64,000 bases of DNA. It comes from Marixanthomonas ophiurae (GTDB taxonomy: Bacteria > Bacteroidota > Bacteroidia > Flavobacteriales > Flavobacteriaceae). The first letter of the stretch is position 1; each line of letters opens with the position of its first letter. Shown here piece after piece: positions 16,878-25,892 of the stretch. The position numbers were made by a program, and so were the translations under genes. The stretch spans positions 1,364,001 through 1,428,000 of the forward strand of contig NZ_QVID01000001.1 of NCBI RefSeq assembly GCF_003413745.1, given 5' to 3'. The notes under the pieces are model-generated. The model had not been told where the DNA came from. It searched no databases and saw nothing but the letters and a program-made list of their open reading frames with translations.

Positions 16878-18739
16878 TATCGATTAATTTTAAAAGGTTC
16901 GTCACTATACGGTTTAGCATATTCTTCTTCTAAGCTGCCATTTAACACGTAATTTTCCATGTCTTTTCGAGTGATCTCACCTTTTATATATTTTTCTATC
17001 ATTAAGCCAGCAATTCTACCTGCCCATCTGGAGCCCCAATATCCATTTTCAACAAAAACAGCTATAGCGATTTTTGGATCATCTTTGGGTGCAAAAGCAA
17101 CAAATATGGAGTGGTCGGTCAACTGCATACGTTTACCATCTATCCGGATGAAGTTTTCAGCAGTACCTGTTTTTCCACATATTTCAATATCAGGAACTCT
17201 TATATACGATGCTGTACCACGGGTGTATACTTCATGCATACCTTCTACAACAGGTTCAAAATACTGGGGGTCTATCGTTGTTTTATGTTTTTTGGTATAT
17301 TCTTTTGGGATGGTGTCTGTCTCTCCTATACTTTTTATAACGTGTGGGGTATAATACCAGCCTCGATTAGCAATAGTTGCTGTAAAATTTGCCATTTGTA
17401 TAGGGGTCATTAACACTTCACCTTGACCAATTGCATTTGAAATAGTGGCAGTAGCATACCAATTATTTTCTGGGTACATACTATTATATGTTTGTGCATC
17501 GGGTATTTTTCCTGGTCGTCCGCTGGGTAAGTCGTATCCTAAATAATGCCCCAAGCCAAAACTTTCTAGGTGGGTTTCCCAGGCGTCCATCCCTTTTTGA
17601 GGTGTTGGGTATTTTTCAATGGTACGTCTATATACTGTACAAAAATAGGCATTACAAGAGTTAGCAATTCCACCTACCATAGATAAAGGGCTAGGATGGT
17701 GGTGGCATCCTAATTTCCTCCCTCTTCCATAATGGTAACCTCCGTGACAAGAAATTCTTTCTTTAGTATCAATTACATTTTCTTGCATTCCTATTAAGGC
17801 AGTAAGTGTTTTAAAAGGTGATCCGGGAGGATATTCTCCTTGTAATCCACGATCAAATAGGGGTTTTGCAATGGTGTCGTACCATAGCCGTGTAAAATTT
17901 TCAGAACGTTCCCTGCCTACTAATAAACCAGGATCGTAATTAGGCGCGGTGACTAAACTTAAGATCTCGCCTGTTTTAGGTTCAATGGCAACAATACCAC
18001 CTCGTTTGTTTACCATTAATTCTTCACCATATTTTTGCAGTTCAGAATCTATGGTTAGTTGCAAGTCTTTTCCTTTTTGTGGAAGCGTGTCAAAAACACC
18101 ATTGTTAAAGGGGCCTATATCTCTATTAAATCTGTCTTTCTGTATGTATTTAACGCCTTTTACGCCACGCAATAAATCTTCATACTGAAGTTCAACGCCT
18201 TGTTTGCCTATTAACTCTCCCATTTGGTAATAAGGGTTTTCCTTAATAATGCGCTTGTTCACTTCAGCAATGTAACCTAAAACGTTTGCTGAGTGTTTTA
18301 CTTGGTAGTCCCTTAAGGACCTTTTCTGAATATAAAATCCTTCATATTTATACATTTTTTCTGAAAGAAAAGCATACTCAGCTTTTGTTAACTGCGGAAT
18401 AACTACTGAAGGTAATCTAGGGGAATAGACACGGGCTTTATTTAAAATGGTGTCAAATCTGCCTTCAGTGATTTTTAAAAGTTTACAAAACTCGGTTGTG
18501 TCTAGTGGTTTTACCTCTCTTGGAATGACCATCACATCGTAAGAAGGTTGGTTGGAGACGAGTAGTTTTCCATCACGATCAAATACATAACCCCGTTGAG
18601 GATAATCATACAGTACCTTTACAGCATTGTTTTGTGATAATTGTTGAAAGGATGTGTCATACACTTGTAAATAGAATAACCGTCCGGCAAAAACTACTCC
18701 AGTAATTAATACAACAACAAGTAATAACAGTTTACGCAT
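16877..18739 (-). CDS. mrdA: Penicillin-binding protein 2 (elongasome transpeptidase)
   Basis: A 620-residue class B PBP: N-terminal membrane anchor, a dimerisation domain starting near YPQRGYVFDRDG, then the transpeptidase domain with SPFK (active-site Ser, in GEYPPGSPFKTL), SCN (IANSCNAYF) and KTGTAEN motifs. The insert SCHGGYHYGRGRKLGCHHHPSPLS holds two Cys and several His, as in many PBP2 proteins where this site binds zinc. It cross-links peptidoglycan made by RodA. It lies 57 bases after mreD. Confidence 0.95.
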   Translation of the reverse strand: MRKLLLLVVVLITGVVFAGRLFYLQVYDTSFQQLSQNNAVKVLYDYPQRGYVFDRDGKLLVSNQPSYDVMVIPREVKPLDTTEFCKLLKITEGRFDTILNKARVYSPRLPSVVIPQLTKAEYAFLSEKMYKYEGFYIQKRSLRDYQVKHSANVLGYIAEVNKRIIKENPYYQMGELIGKQGVELQYEDLLRGVKGVKYIQKDRFNRDIGPFNNGVFDTLPQKGKDLQLTIDSELQKYGEELMVNKRGGIVAIEPKTGEILSLVTAPNYDPGLLVGRERSENFTRLWYDTIAKPLFDRGLQGEYPPGSPFKTLTALIGMQENVIDTKERISCHGGYHYGRGRKLGCHHHPSPLSMVGGIANSCNAYFCTVYRRTIEKYPTPQKGMDAWETHLESFGLGHYLGYDLPSGRPGKIPDAQTYNSMYPENNWYATATISNAIGQGEVLMTPIQMANFTATIANRGWYYTPHVIKSIGETDTIPKEYTKKHKTTIDPQYFEPVVEGMHEVYTRGTASYIRVPDIEICGKTGTAENFIRIDGKRMQLTDHSIFVAFAPKDDPKIAIAVFVENGYWGSRWAGRIAGLMIEKYIKGEITRKDMENYVLNGSLEEEYAKPYSDEPFKINR

Positions 18740-18796
18740 GTAGGGAAAAGCTTATTTAAAATTTTAATTTGAAAAAAATACGGTACTAGTTGGTTG

Positions 18797-19303
18797 TTAG
18801 TTTTTTCGACTAAATAAGATTAAAATACTCATTAATAGTATTATACTAAATATTCCTGAAAATAACGTGGATTTTAGGATTAAAAGTATGTGTGAAAGGT
18901 TAAAAATTTCAAGGGTAAAAAGGATAATATGGTGTAAAAAAACCATCGCTACAACATATGAAAACTGCTGCGCCAATGATGTTTTATACAACTTTATATT
19001 ATTATGCTCATAACTAATGCCAAAAGAGAATTTTAGGATCCACGGTCGTATATAAGCAATAAACACCGAAGCGGCTGCATGAACTCCTCCAGAATCCCCA
19101 AATATGTCGATTGAAAAACCTAATAGAAAACTTAAAAATATTAATAATCCCTTATTTCCGCTAAGCGGGTATAATAGAATAAAAAGGATGTAAATATAGG
19201 GGTTGATATACCCCAAAAAGTTAAGGTGATTTAAAAGTAACACTTGTAAAAAAACAAGCAGTATAAACCGTAAAGCATTTATTAAAATTGCATTATTCTG
19301 CAT
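18797..19303 (-). CDS. mreD: Rod shape-determining protein MreD
   Basis: A 168-residue protein of five to six hydrophobic segments, small and poorly conserved as usual for MreD. Identity rests on the position between mreC and mrdA, the length and the segment pattern with the SFLLGFSIDIFGDSGGVHAAASV region, which matches the family's conserved D-x-x-G helix. Its start overlaps the end of mreC by 11 bases, indicating translational coupling. Confidence 0.9.
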   Translation of the reverse strand: MQNNAILINALRFILLVFLQVLLLNHLNFLGYINPYIYILFILLYPLSGNKGLLIFLSFLLGFSIDIFGDSGGVHAAASVFIAYIRPWILKFSFGISYEHNNIKLYKTSLAQQFSYVVAMVFLHHIILFTLEIFNLSHILLILKSTLFSGIFSIILLMSILILFSRKN

Positions 19304-20120
19304 CTTCTACTTCATTTTCCAATTGCAATATTTCTTCTTTGTTTGTATTCTCAATTAGATAGACATGCTTTAAGCTTGTCATATCATTAAATAACTTAAT
19401 CTGGAGGTCGTAATAATTAGCATCTCCATCTAGATTAAACTCTTCAATAGTACCTATTAAAATACCTTCTGGAAAAATGGTTGATTTTCCACCAGTGATA
19501 ATAGTGTCACCAACTTTAACCGGGGCTAATCGCGGGATATCTACTAATTGAACCCTATTTGGATCTTTTGTATCCCACTTTAAAGTTCCAAAATGATTCG
19601 ATTCTTTTAACCGAGCATTTATCTGGCTATTGGTGTTTAAAATAGATTGTACAGTTGAAAAATTCTCTGATGTAGCATTAATAATCCCTATAATTCCTTT
19701 GGAAGAAATTACACCCATATCAATCTTGACACTATCTTTCTTTCCTTTTCTTAACGTTAAATAGTTCTTCGATTTTGAATACGTATTGTTTATAATACGA
19801 GCATTCCTAAAAATATATCCCGATGGAAGTACCGTGCTATCCAAAGTTGAAGTGTTAGCGATACTTTTTAAATTTTCCAGTTGAGTTCTCAGATGGATGT
19901 TCTCTTCTATTAAGCGTTTGTTTTCGTTTTCAAGCCCAAAATAGCCAGTAACATTACTTTTGGCACTAAAAACATTTCCGCTTAAAAAGTTAGCTGAGCT
20001 TACATACTTCCCGTTGTGATACGAATGGGTTTGTATCGTAAGATAAACTGAAATAAGGAACAAAAGACCAAACAACAGGAAATTTTTATTCCGTATAAAG
20101 AAAAAGATAATCTGTTGCAT
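19293..20120 (-). CDS. mreC: Rod shape-determining protein MreC
   Basis: A 275-residue MreC: short cytoplasmic N-terminus, one membrane helix (about residues 12-28), a periplasmic coiled coil (ENENKRLIEENIHLRTQLENLK) and a beta domain with the conserved VISSKGIIGIINATSENFSTVQSILN segment and the GDTIITGGKSTIFPEGILIGTI motif. It scaffolds PBP2 and RodA in the periplasm. The start is 13 bases after mreB. Confidence 0.95.
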   Translation of the reverse strand: MQQIIFFFIRNKNFLLFGLLFLISVYLTIQTHSYHNGKYVSSANFLSGNVFSAKSNVTGYFGLENENKRLIEENIHLRTQLENLKSIANTSTLDSTVLPSGYIFRNARIINNTYSKSKNYLTLRKGKKDSVKIDMGVISSKGIIGIINATSENFSTVQSILNTNSQINARLKESNHFGTLKWDTKDPNRVQLVDIPRLAPVKVGDTIITGGKSTIFPEGILIGTIEEFNLDGDANYYDLQIKLFNDMTSLKHVYLIENTNKEEILQLENEVEDAE

Positions 20121-20133
20121 GACGAGTTAATTC

Positions 20134-21162
20134 CTATTTTATCAATACACTTTTATATTTGTTTAGGTTTTTTAAACAAATACCGGTACCTCTAACGACA
20201 GCTCTTAATGGATCTTCAGCAATATAAACAGGAAGATCTGTTTTTTGAGATAACCGCTTGTCAAGTCCCCGAAGCATAGAACCACCACCAGCTAAATAGA
20301 TACCTGTGTTGTAAATATCGGCAGCTAATTCTGGAGGGGTTTGCGATAACGTTTCCATTACCGCATCTTCAATACGAAGAATAGATTTATCCAGCGCTTT
20401 TGCTATTTCTCTAAAGGAGGTTTGAACTTGCTTTGGTTTCCCAGTAAGAAGGTCACGTCCTTGAACAGACATTTCTTCTGGTGGCAATTCAAGATCTTCG
20501 GTAGCAGCACCTATTTGGATTTTAATTTTTTCAGCAGTGCGTTCTCCCACATACAAGTTATGTTGGGTTCGCATATAATAGATAATATCATTTGTAAACA
20601 CATCACCTGCAATCTTTATAGATTTATCACAAACAATTCCACCTAGAGCAATCACGGCAATTTCAGTAGTACCACCTCCTATATCGACCACCATATTTCC
20701 TTTAGGTTGCATAATATCCACGCCAATACCGATAGCTGCTGCCATAGGCTCGTGAATAAGATATACCTCTTTTCCATTAACCCGTTCGGCGCTTTCTTTT
20801 ACCGCTCGCATTTCCACTTCTGTAATCCCACTTGGGATACAAATTACCATTCGTAGTGAAGGCGTAAGCCACTTCTTTTTTAATGCCGGAATATCCTTAA
20901 TGAACATGTTGATCATTTTTTCACTGGCATCAAAATCGGCAATTACTCCATCTTTCAATGGGCGAATTGTTTTAATGTTTTCGTGCGTTTTACCTTGCAT
21001 CATACTGGCTTCGCGCCCAACGGCAATAATTTTCCCGGTAGAACGGTCTCGTGCAACAATGGAAGGCGCATCTACAACAACCTTGTCGTTGTGAATGATC
21101 AGGGTGTTTGCGGTCCCTAAATCGATGGCTATTTCTTCCGTTAAGAAATCAAAAAATCCCAT
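20134..21162 (-). CDS. mreB: Rod shape-determining actin MreB
   Basis: A 342-residue actin-like ATPase. Visible are phosphate 1 (IAIDLGTANTLI, residues 11-22), connect 1, phosphate 2 (VVDIGGGTTEIAVI) and the adenosine motif (GIYLAGGGSMLRGLDK). It forms membrane-attached filaments that direct the elongation complex. It is the first gene of the rod operon and has its own candidate promoter in the 64-base gap behind purH. Confidence 0.98.
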   Translation of the reverse strand: MGFFDFLTEEIAIDLGTANTLIIHNDKVVVDAPSIVARDRSTGKIIAVGREASMMQGKTHENIKTIRPLKDGVIADFDASEKMINMFIKDIPALKKKWLTPSLRMVICIPSGITEVEMRAVKESAERVNGKEVYLIHEPMAAAIGIGVDIMQPKGNMVVDIGGGTTEIAVIALGGIVCDKSIKIAGDVFTNDIIYYMRTQHNLYVGERTAEKIKIQIGAATEDLELPPEEMSVQGRDLLTGKPKQVQTSFREIAKALDKSILRIEDAVMETLSQTPPELAADIYNTGIYLAGGGSMLRGLDKRLSQKTDLPVYIAEDPLRAVVRGTGICLKNLNKYKSVLIK

Positions 21163-21212
21163 ATTCTATTTTGGTGGTATTGAAATTATACGTGATAAGC
21201 TACTGCTATTCA

Positions 21213-21220
21213 CAAATGTA
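21213..21220 (-). promoter_or_regulatory. -7 box of the mre operon
   Basis: TACATTTG on the - strand, an exact TAnnTTTG, directly after the purH stop and about 50 bases before the mreB ATG. No TTG at the right distance upstream, where the purH coding sequence ends. Confidence 0.4.
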
Positions 21221-21226
21221 ACATTT

Positions 21227-22759
21227 TTAGTGTTTAAAATGACGTGTACCGGTAAATACCATGGACATTTCATTTTCGTTGCAATAATCAATGCTAAGCT
21301 CGTCTTTTATGGAGCCTCCTGGTTGTATTACTGCAGATATTCCGGCGTTGTCTGCTATTTCTACACAGTCTGGAAACGGGAAAAAAGCGTCACTGGCCAT
21401 AACAGCCCCATCTAAATTAAATTTAAAGTTGTTGGCTTTTTCAATAGCTTGGCGTAATGCATCTACACGAGACGTTTGTCCCGTTCCGCTCGCACACAAC
21501 TGCTTGTTTTTAGCTAAAACAATGGTGTTGCTCTTAGTGTGTTTACATATTTTCGAAGCAAACATCAAGTCTTCTAACTCGCTATCGGTTGGTTTATTGT
21601 TGGTTTTGTACGTTAATTCTTCTTTTGAATCTGTTTTGTGGTCTTTATCTTGAACCAAATATCCGTTAAGGCTCGTCCTAACTTGAATTGTGGGCAGTTT
21701 TGTTTCTTTCTGAATTAATAAAATTCGATTCTTTTTGCCTTTCAGAATTTCTAATGCTTTTTCTGAAAAAGAAGGGGCGATAACTACTTCGCAGAATAAT
21801 TTGTGAATTTCTTCAGCAGTGGCTTCGTCAATTTCAGAATTACTGATTAAAATTCCGCCAAATGCCGAAACAGGATCGCCGGCCAACGCATCTACATAAG
21901 CTTGTTTGACGGTGTCTCGCTGGGCAATTCCACAGGCGTTATTATGTTTTAATACGGCAAAAGTAGGGGCGTCGTTTGTAAATTCAGCCATTAAGTTTAC
22001 TGCGGCATCTACATCGAGCAGGTTGTTATAGCTTAATTCTTTACCGTGTAATTTGTCGAACATCGCATCAAAATCACCAAAGAAAAAACCTTTCTGGTGC
22101 GGGTTTTCGCCATAACGAAGTTCTTTTCCTTTTGCTTCGCTAATTTTTAGTGTGGGCATTTCAGTTTCAGCATTGAAATAATTAAAAATTGCTGAGTCGT
22201 AATGCGATGAAATATTAAACGCTTTCGCAGCGAATTTTTTTCGATCGTTTACTGAAATGGAGCCTTCATTTTCTGAAATAATATGCAATACTTCTTCGTA
22301 ATCTTCCATAGAAGAAACACAAAGCGTATCCTTAAAATTTTTAGCTGCGGCACGAATTAATGAAATTCCGCCGATGTCAATTTTTTCAATAATGTCTTGT
22401 TCCGAAGCACCAGAAGCGACTGTTTTTTCAAAAGGATATAAATCTACAATCACTAAATCTAACTGTGGGATGTTGTATTCTTTCATTTCGGCTACATCAC
22501 CATCGTTATCTTGACGGTTTAAAATACCGCCAAAAACTTTTGGATGTAGTGTTTTAACACGACCTCCTAAAATAGAAGGGTAATCGGTCACTTCTTCAAC
22601 AGGAATAACTTCTATTCCCAAATCGTTAATAAATTTTTGAGTTCCTCCGGTAGAATAGATAGTAACTCCCAGTTTGTCTAGTTCTTTAACAATAGGAGCC
22701 AGCCCATCTTTATGAAAAACTGAAATTAATGCAGAAGTGATTTTTTTTGTGTCGCCCAT
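21227..22759 (-). CDS. purH: Bifunctional AICAR transformylase / IMP cyclohydrolase
   Basis: A 510-residue PurH catalysing the last two steps of purine synthesis. The N-terminal third is the MGS-like IMP cyclohydrolase domain (STGGTQKFINDLG, DYPSILGGRVKTLHPKVFGGIL). The rest is the transformylase domain with LRYGENPHQ, VLKHNNACGIA (catalytic Lys-His) and DAFFPFPDCVE near the C-terminus. The start is ATG 22759 (MGDTKKITSAL); the upstream extension is not conserved in character. It precedes mreB on the same strand. Confidence 0.97.
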   Translation of the reverse strand: MGDTKKITSALISVFHKDGLAPIVKELDKLGVTIYSTGGTQKFINDLGIEVIPVEEVTDYPSILGGRVKTLHPKVFGGILNRQDNDGDVAEMKEYNIPQLDLVIVDLYPFEKTVASGASEQDIIEKIDIGGISLIRAAAKNFKDTLCVSSMEDYEEVLHIISENEGSISVNDRKKFAAKAFNISSHYDSAIFNYFNAETEMPTLKISEAKGKELRYGENPHQKGFFFGDFDAMFDKLHGKELSYNNLLDVDAAVNLMAEFTNDAPTFAVLKHNNACGIAQRDTVKQAYVDALAGDPVSAFGGILISNSEIDEATAEEIHKLFCEVVIAPSFSEKALEILKGKKNRILLIQKETKLPTIQVRTSLNGYLVQDKDHKTDSKEELTYKTNNKPTDSELEDLMFASKICKHTKSNTIVLAKNKQLCASGTGQTSRVDALRQAIEKANNFKFNLDGAVMASDAFFPFPDCVEIADNAGISAVIQPGGSIKDELSIDYCNENEMSMVFTGTRHFKH

Positions 22760-22777
22760 GGATTGAAATTTAAGGGG

Positions 22778-22785
22778 CAAAAGTA
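22778..22785 (-). promoter_or_regulatory. -7 box of purH
   Basis: TACTTTTG on the - strand, exact TAnnTTTG, 19 bases before the ATG at 22759. A TTG occurs 23 bases upstream of it, slightly beyond the usual spacing. Confidence 0.45.
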
Positions 22786-22848
22786 CATAATTACATATAA
22801 AATTGTAACAATATGACATAGAAACCGTCCTATGTTATTGAATATTTT

Positions 22849-22878
22849 TTTGAATTATTTTGATACCTTGTATTTTTA
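22849..22878 (+). promoter_or_regulatory. Candidate promoter of the ABC permease gene
   Basis: TTTG at 22849-22852, an 18-base spacer and TATTTTTA (one mismatch to TAnnTTTG) at 22871-22878. This leaves a leader of about 70 bases before the ATG at 22953. Confidence 0.35.
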
Positions 22879-22952
22879 AAAGTATTGGAGCGATCTCTAG
22901 TACTAAATAGGGGTGTTTATATCCTTTTTACTAACTAATTTCTGAAAAAAGA

Positions 22953-24209
22953 ATGCTGGTTTACTTACGTGTTTTAAAAGAAAGTTTTGCTTTTGCCGTC
23001 AATGCATTACGAAATAATAAACTGCGAACTTTTTTATCATTAGTAGGCGTTACTATTGGTATTTTTTCAATTATTGCAGTCTTAGCTGCAGTAGATTCTT
23101 TGAAAAAAGAAATTGAAGGAAATATTAGTTCATTAGATAAAAGCACGATTATCCTTGCCCATTTCTCTTTTGGTCCAAGCGATATCCCCCGTTGGAAACG
23201 AGAACAGTTTCCTATGGTTTCTTTTGAAGAATACCAATATTTAGAAAGTAATGTGCCTAACCTCGATTATGCTACGTACACTTTAAACGTGCCTAATGAA
23301 AATATAAAATATGGCGATAACCAGATTAGCGATGTGCCAATTGGTGCCGTAACAGAAAGTTATTACTACATTGAAGCATTACAATTAGATTCTGGACGAT
23401 TTTTTAATGGAGCAGAATCTAATAGTGGTTCGCCAGTTTTGGTTATAGGATATGAAATTGCACAAAAATTATTCAACGGAAGTGAACGGGCCCTTGGTAA
23501 ACAAGTACGAATTTATGGTCGAAAATTTACAGTAATAGGTGTGCTTGAAAAAGAGGGCGCAGGGTTATTTGGTGGCTCAAAAGATACATCAATCTGGATG
23601 CCCGTAAATATTGTACGGCGAATGTATGGCGATAACAATAAAAACACGTTTCCTCAAATTGTTATTAAGCCTAAAAAAGATATAGATAATGAAGAGTTCA
23701 TTGCTATTTTAGAACAAAAACTACGCTTAAAAAGAGGGCTGAGACCTGATGATGTAAGTACCTTTTTTGTAAATCAACTACAAGGATTTGCCGATATGAT
23801 TGATAACATAACTGGGCAAATGAATTTAATTGGTTTGGTTATTAGTGGCTTTTCATTGCTAGTAGGTGGTTTTGGTATTGCCAATATTATGTTTGTGAGT
23901 GTTAAGGAACGAACTAATTTGATAGGAATTCAAAAATCATTGGGAGCTAAAAACCGGTTTATCTTGCTTCAATTTTTATTCGAGGCCGTTATTTTAGCGG
24001 TTATTGGAGGGTTAATTGGGCTTTTCTTGGTTTTTTTGGTCTCTCTCTTAGCTTCACAGTTTACAGGTGATTTTGAGTTTGTGCTTTCCCCTTGGAATAT
24101 GTTTATTGGAACTGCAATTTCAGCGGTGATTGGGTTAATATCAGGAATACTTCCGGCTATTTCAGCTTCAAAATTAGATCCAGTAGAAGCGATTCGGACT
24201 GGAATGTAA
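22953..24209 (+). CDS. MacB/FtsX-type ABC transporter permease
   Basis: A 418-residue permease of the MacB/LolC type: helix 1 near residues 25-50, a large periplasmic MacB-PCD domain (about 55-275), and three helices in the C-terminal FtsX domain (GLVISGFSLLVGGFGIANIMFVSVKERTNLIGIQKSLGAK onward, ending ASKLDPVEAIRTGM). Such proteins work with a separate ATPase; none is next to it here, so the partner is encoded elsewhere. Substrate unknown: lipoproteins, peptides or toxic compounds are all possible. It is followed by a REP-like repeat. Confidence 0.87.
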   Translation: MLVYLRVLKESFAFAVNALRNNKLRTFLSLVGVTIGIFSIIAVLAAVDSLKKEIEGNISSLDKSTIILAHFSFGPSDIPRWKREQFPMVSFEEYQYLESNVPNLDYATYTLNVPNENIKYGDNQISDVPIGAVTESYYYIEALQLDSGRFFNGAESNSGSPVLVIGYEIAQKLFNGSERALGKQVRIYGRKFTVIGVLEKEGAGLFGGSKDTSIWMPVNIVRRMYGDNNKNTFPQIVIKPKKDIDNEEFIAILEQKLRLKRGLRPDDVSTFFVNQLQGFADMIDNITGQMNLIGLVISGFSLLVGGFGIANIMFVSVKERTNLIGIQKSLGAKNRFILLQFLFEAVILAVIGGLIGLFLVFLVSLLASQFTGDFEFVLSPWNMFIGTAISAVIGLISGILPAISASKLDPVEAIRTGM

Positions 24210-24259
24210 GAGTTAAAGAAAATAAAACCAAATCACAAACATCAATTAGTATTCTATCG

Positions 24260-24327
24260 GTGCCTGAGTGTTCCGACGGTAGGAGGAATGCGTTGCGCTG
24301 AGCCTGTCGAAGTGTATGGAGGCTCAG
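24260..24327. repeat. REP-like palindromic repeat, third locus
   Basis: The unit reads TGCCTGAGTGTTCC ... GCGCTGAGCCTGTCGAAG-TGTATGGAGGCTCAG. Its arms correspond to those of the repeat at 6715-6783 read on the other strand. It sits between two convergent genes. The core CTGAGCCTGTCGAAG is a motif that I have often seen in intergenic palindromes of diverse bacteria. Confidence 0.6.
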
Positions 24328-24330
24328 TAA

Positions 24331-24786
24331 TTATAATATTTCAGCAACTTGCTGGTTTATCCACTCTAAAAATCGCTCATCTTCTACTGAGAAAGGATCT
24401 TCGGTATGTGAGTCTATATCTATTTGTCCAATATTTTTTCCGCTTTTAAAAAGAGGGACTACAATTTCAGCTTTAACATACATGTTGCAAGCTATGTAAT
24501 TGTTTTGAGCTTTTACATCGGCAACCACAAAATTGGCATTCGATTCTGCTACTTGCCCGCAAATACCTTTTCCGAAGGGAATAACTATGTGATCGGTAGG
24601 TTCGCCTGCAAATGCTTCTAGATGCAAGGTTTTCTGCTCGTGATTAGCGAAGTAGAAGCCAACCCAATCGTAATATCCTAAAGAGGTTTGCAATAGTTCA
24701 CATACTTCATAAAGGCGTTGTTTTACAGGTTCCTTGTCATTTGCTAAAATTGTGTTTACTTTGGGTTTCAAAACATCAAAAGGCAT
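24331..24786 (-). CDS. GAF protein, free methionine-R-sulfoxide reductase-like
   Basis: A 151-residue single GAF domain of the fRMsr (MsrC/YebR) type, which reduces free methionine-(R)-sulfoxide. Two of the three Cys of the E. coli enzyme are visible in context: GKGICGQ and NYIACN-MYVKAEIVVPL. The first Cys, normally before the VRIP-like strand, is replaced (GEPTDHIVIPFG), so the disulfide relay may differ or the protein may only bind a ligand. Convergent with the ABC permease gene and divergent from xrtF. Confidence 0.75.
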   Translation of the reverse strand: MPFDVLKPKVNTILANDKEPVKQRLYEVCELLQTSLGYYDWVGFYFANHEQKTLHLEAFAGEPTDHIVIPFGKGICGQVAESNANFVVADVKAQNNYIACNMYVKAEIVVPLFKSGKNIGQIDIDSHTEDPFSVEDERFLEWINQQVAEIL

Positions 24787-24846
24787 AGTTGTCTATTTTA
24801 AGTAAAAGTATTTTAAAACCGAGACAAACGCCAAATACAAATGCTG

Positions 24847-24854
24847 TATTTTTG
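24847..24854 (+). promoter_or_regulatory. -7 box upstream of xrtF
   Basis: TATTTTTG, exact TAnnTTTG, 20 bases before the TTG start. A -33 TTG is not evident. Confidence 0.4.
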
Positions 24855-24873
24855 TTAAAATTTATATTTGTTT

Positions 24874-25428
24874 TTGAAAAAATTATTTGTAAAATATAAA
24901 GCCGTTATCCAGTTTATACTCTTGTTTTTGGGTACGTATCTGCTTTTAACCTTCTTGTACACACTGTATTTAAAGTACGCTGAACACGGGGTCTATTATC
25001 CTGATTTTTTCACCAATTTGGTAGCGAAACAGAGCAATGCCGTAATACAAGCTTTTGGCTATAATGGAGTTGTTAAGCCAGAACCTACAGGTCCTTTTAT
25101 GGGATTGTATATTAATGATGTTTTTTTGGCTCGTGTTGTAGAGGGATGTAATGCGATAAGTATTATAATATTATTTGTGGCTTTCATTATTTCATTTACA
25201 CAAAAGTTTAAGAAAACACTGTTGTTTATTTTTGCAGGTATAGCTTTAATTTATGCAGTAAATATTTTGCGGATAGCATTATTAACCATTGCCTTATATC
25301 ATTATCCAGAATACACTGATTTTCTACACCAAATTGTTTTTCCGGCAATTATTTACGGAATGGTTTTTCTATTATGGTTGTTTTGGGTGCGTAACCTTAA
25401 AGTAAAATCTAGAAATACTAATGAATAA
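24874..25428 (+). CDS. xrtF: Exosortase family protein XrtF
   Basis: A 184-residue membrane protein of the exosortase/archaeosortase superfamily, in the flavobacterial XrtF form. These are transpeptidase-like enzymes that cleave C-terminal sorting signals. The catalytic triad can be placed: Cys92 in VEGCNAISI, Arg133 in NILRIALL and His152 in FLHQIVFPA, each in or near a membrane helix. It starts at TTG 24874 (MKKLFVKYK); a second TTG two codons up is possible. It overlaps the next gene by 8 bases. No protein with a recognisable C-terminal sorting tail is encoded in this window, so its target is unknown. Confidence 0.87.
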   Translation: MKKLFVKYKAVIQFILLFLGTYLLLTFLYTLYLKYAEHGVYYPDFFTNLVAKQSNAVIQAFGYNGVVKPEPTGPFMGLYINDVFLARVVEGCNAISIIILFVAFIISFTQKFKKTLLFIFAGIALIYAVNILRIALLTIALYHYPEYTDFLHQIVFPAIIYGMVFLLWLFWVRNLKVKSRNTNE

Positions 25429-25846
25429 AAAAGCAACCATACTATTTATATTGATTGCAATATTTGCATTGGTAGGTGTGCGCTTTTTTGAAGAAAATAT
25501 TTTTTACGATCCTCTTATTCATTTTTTTAAATCAGATTATGCCAATCAAACTCTTCCGGATTTCGATACTTTTAAATTATTAGTAAGTATAGGATTTAGA
25601 TATGTATTAAACACCCTTTTTTCATTAGTAATAATTTGGTTGGTTTTTGAAAAAAAGGATATTTTAAAACTATCGATTATTCTGTACCTCATTTTGTTTC
25701 TTCTCCTTTTAATTGTTTACTTACTACTTTTATTTAACTATGAAGAAGGGAACTATTTAACCCTTTTTTATGTACGTCGCTTTTTAATTCAACCATTGTT
25801 CTTATTGATTTTTTTACCTGCATTCTATTTTCAGAAAAAAGCATAA
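25421..25846 (+). CDS. Exosortase F system-associated membrane protein
   Basis: A 141-residue protein with four hydrophobic segments and a conserved N-terminal VRFFEENIFYDPLIHFFKSDYANQ-like loop, matching the small protein always found beside XrtF. Role unknown; a chaperone or subunit of the exosortase is the obvious guess. Its ATG lies 8 bases inside the xrtF gene, showing tight translational coupling. Confidence 0.82.
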   Translation: MNKKATILFILIAIFALVGVRFFEENIFYDPLIHFFKSDYANQTLPDFDTFKLLVSIGFRYVLNTLFSLVIIWLVFEKKDILKLSIILYLILFLLLLIVYLLLLFNYEEGNYLTLFYVRRFLIQPLFLLIFLPAFYFQKKA

Positions 25847-25856
25847 AGCAATTTTG

Positions 25857-25864
25857 TATCTTTG
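25857..25864 (+). promoter_or_regulatory. -7 box of the DUF3347 gene
   Basis: TATCTTTG, exact TAnnTTTG, 28 bases before the ATG at 25893 and just after the exosortase F-associated gene. It suggests that the following lipoprotein genes form a separate unit. No good -33 box. Confidence 0.45.
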
Positions 25865-25892
25865 AAAAAAATAAATTTTGAAGAAAATAGTT

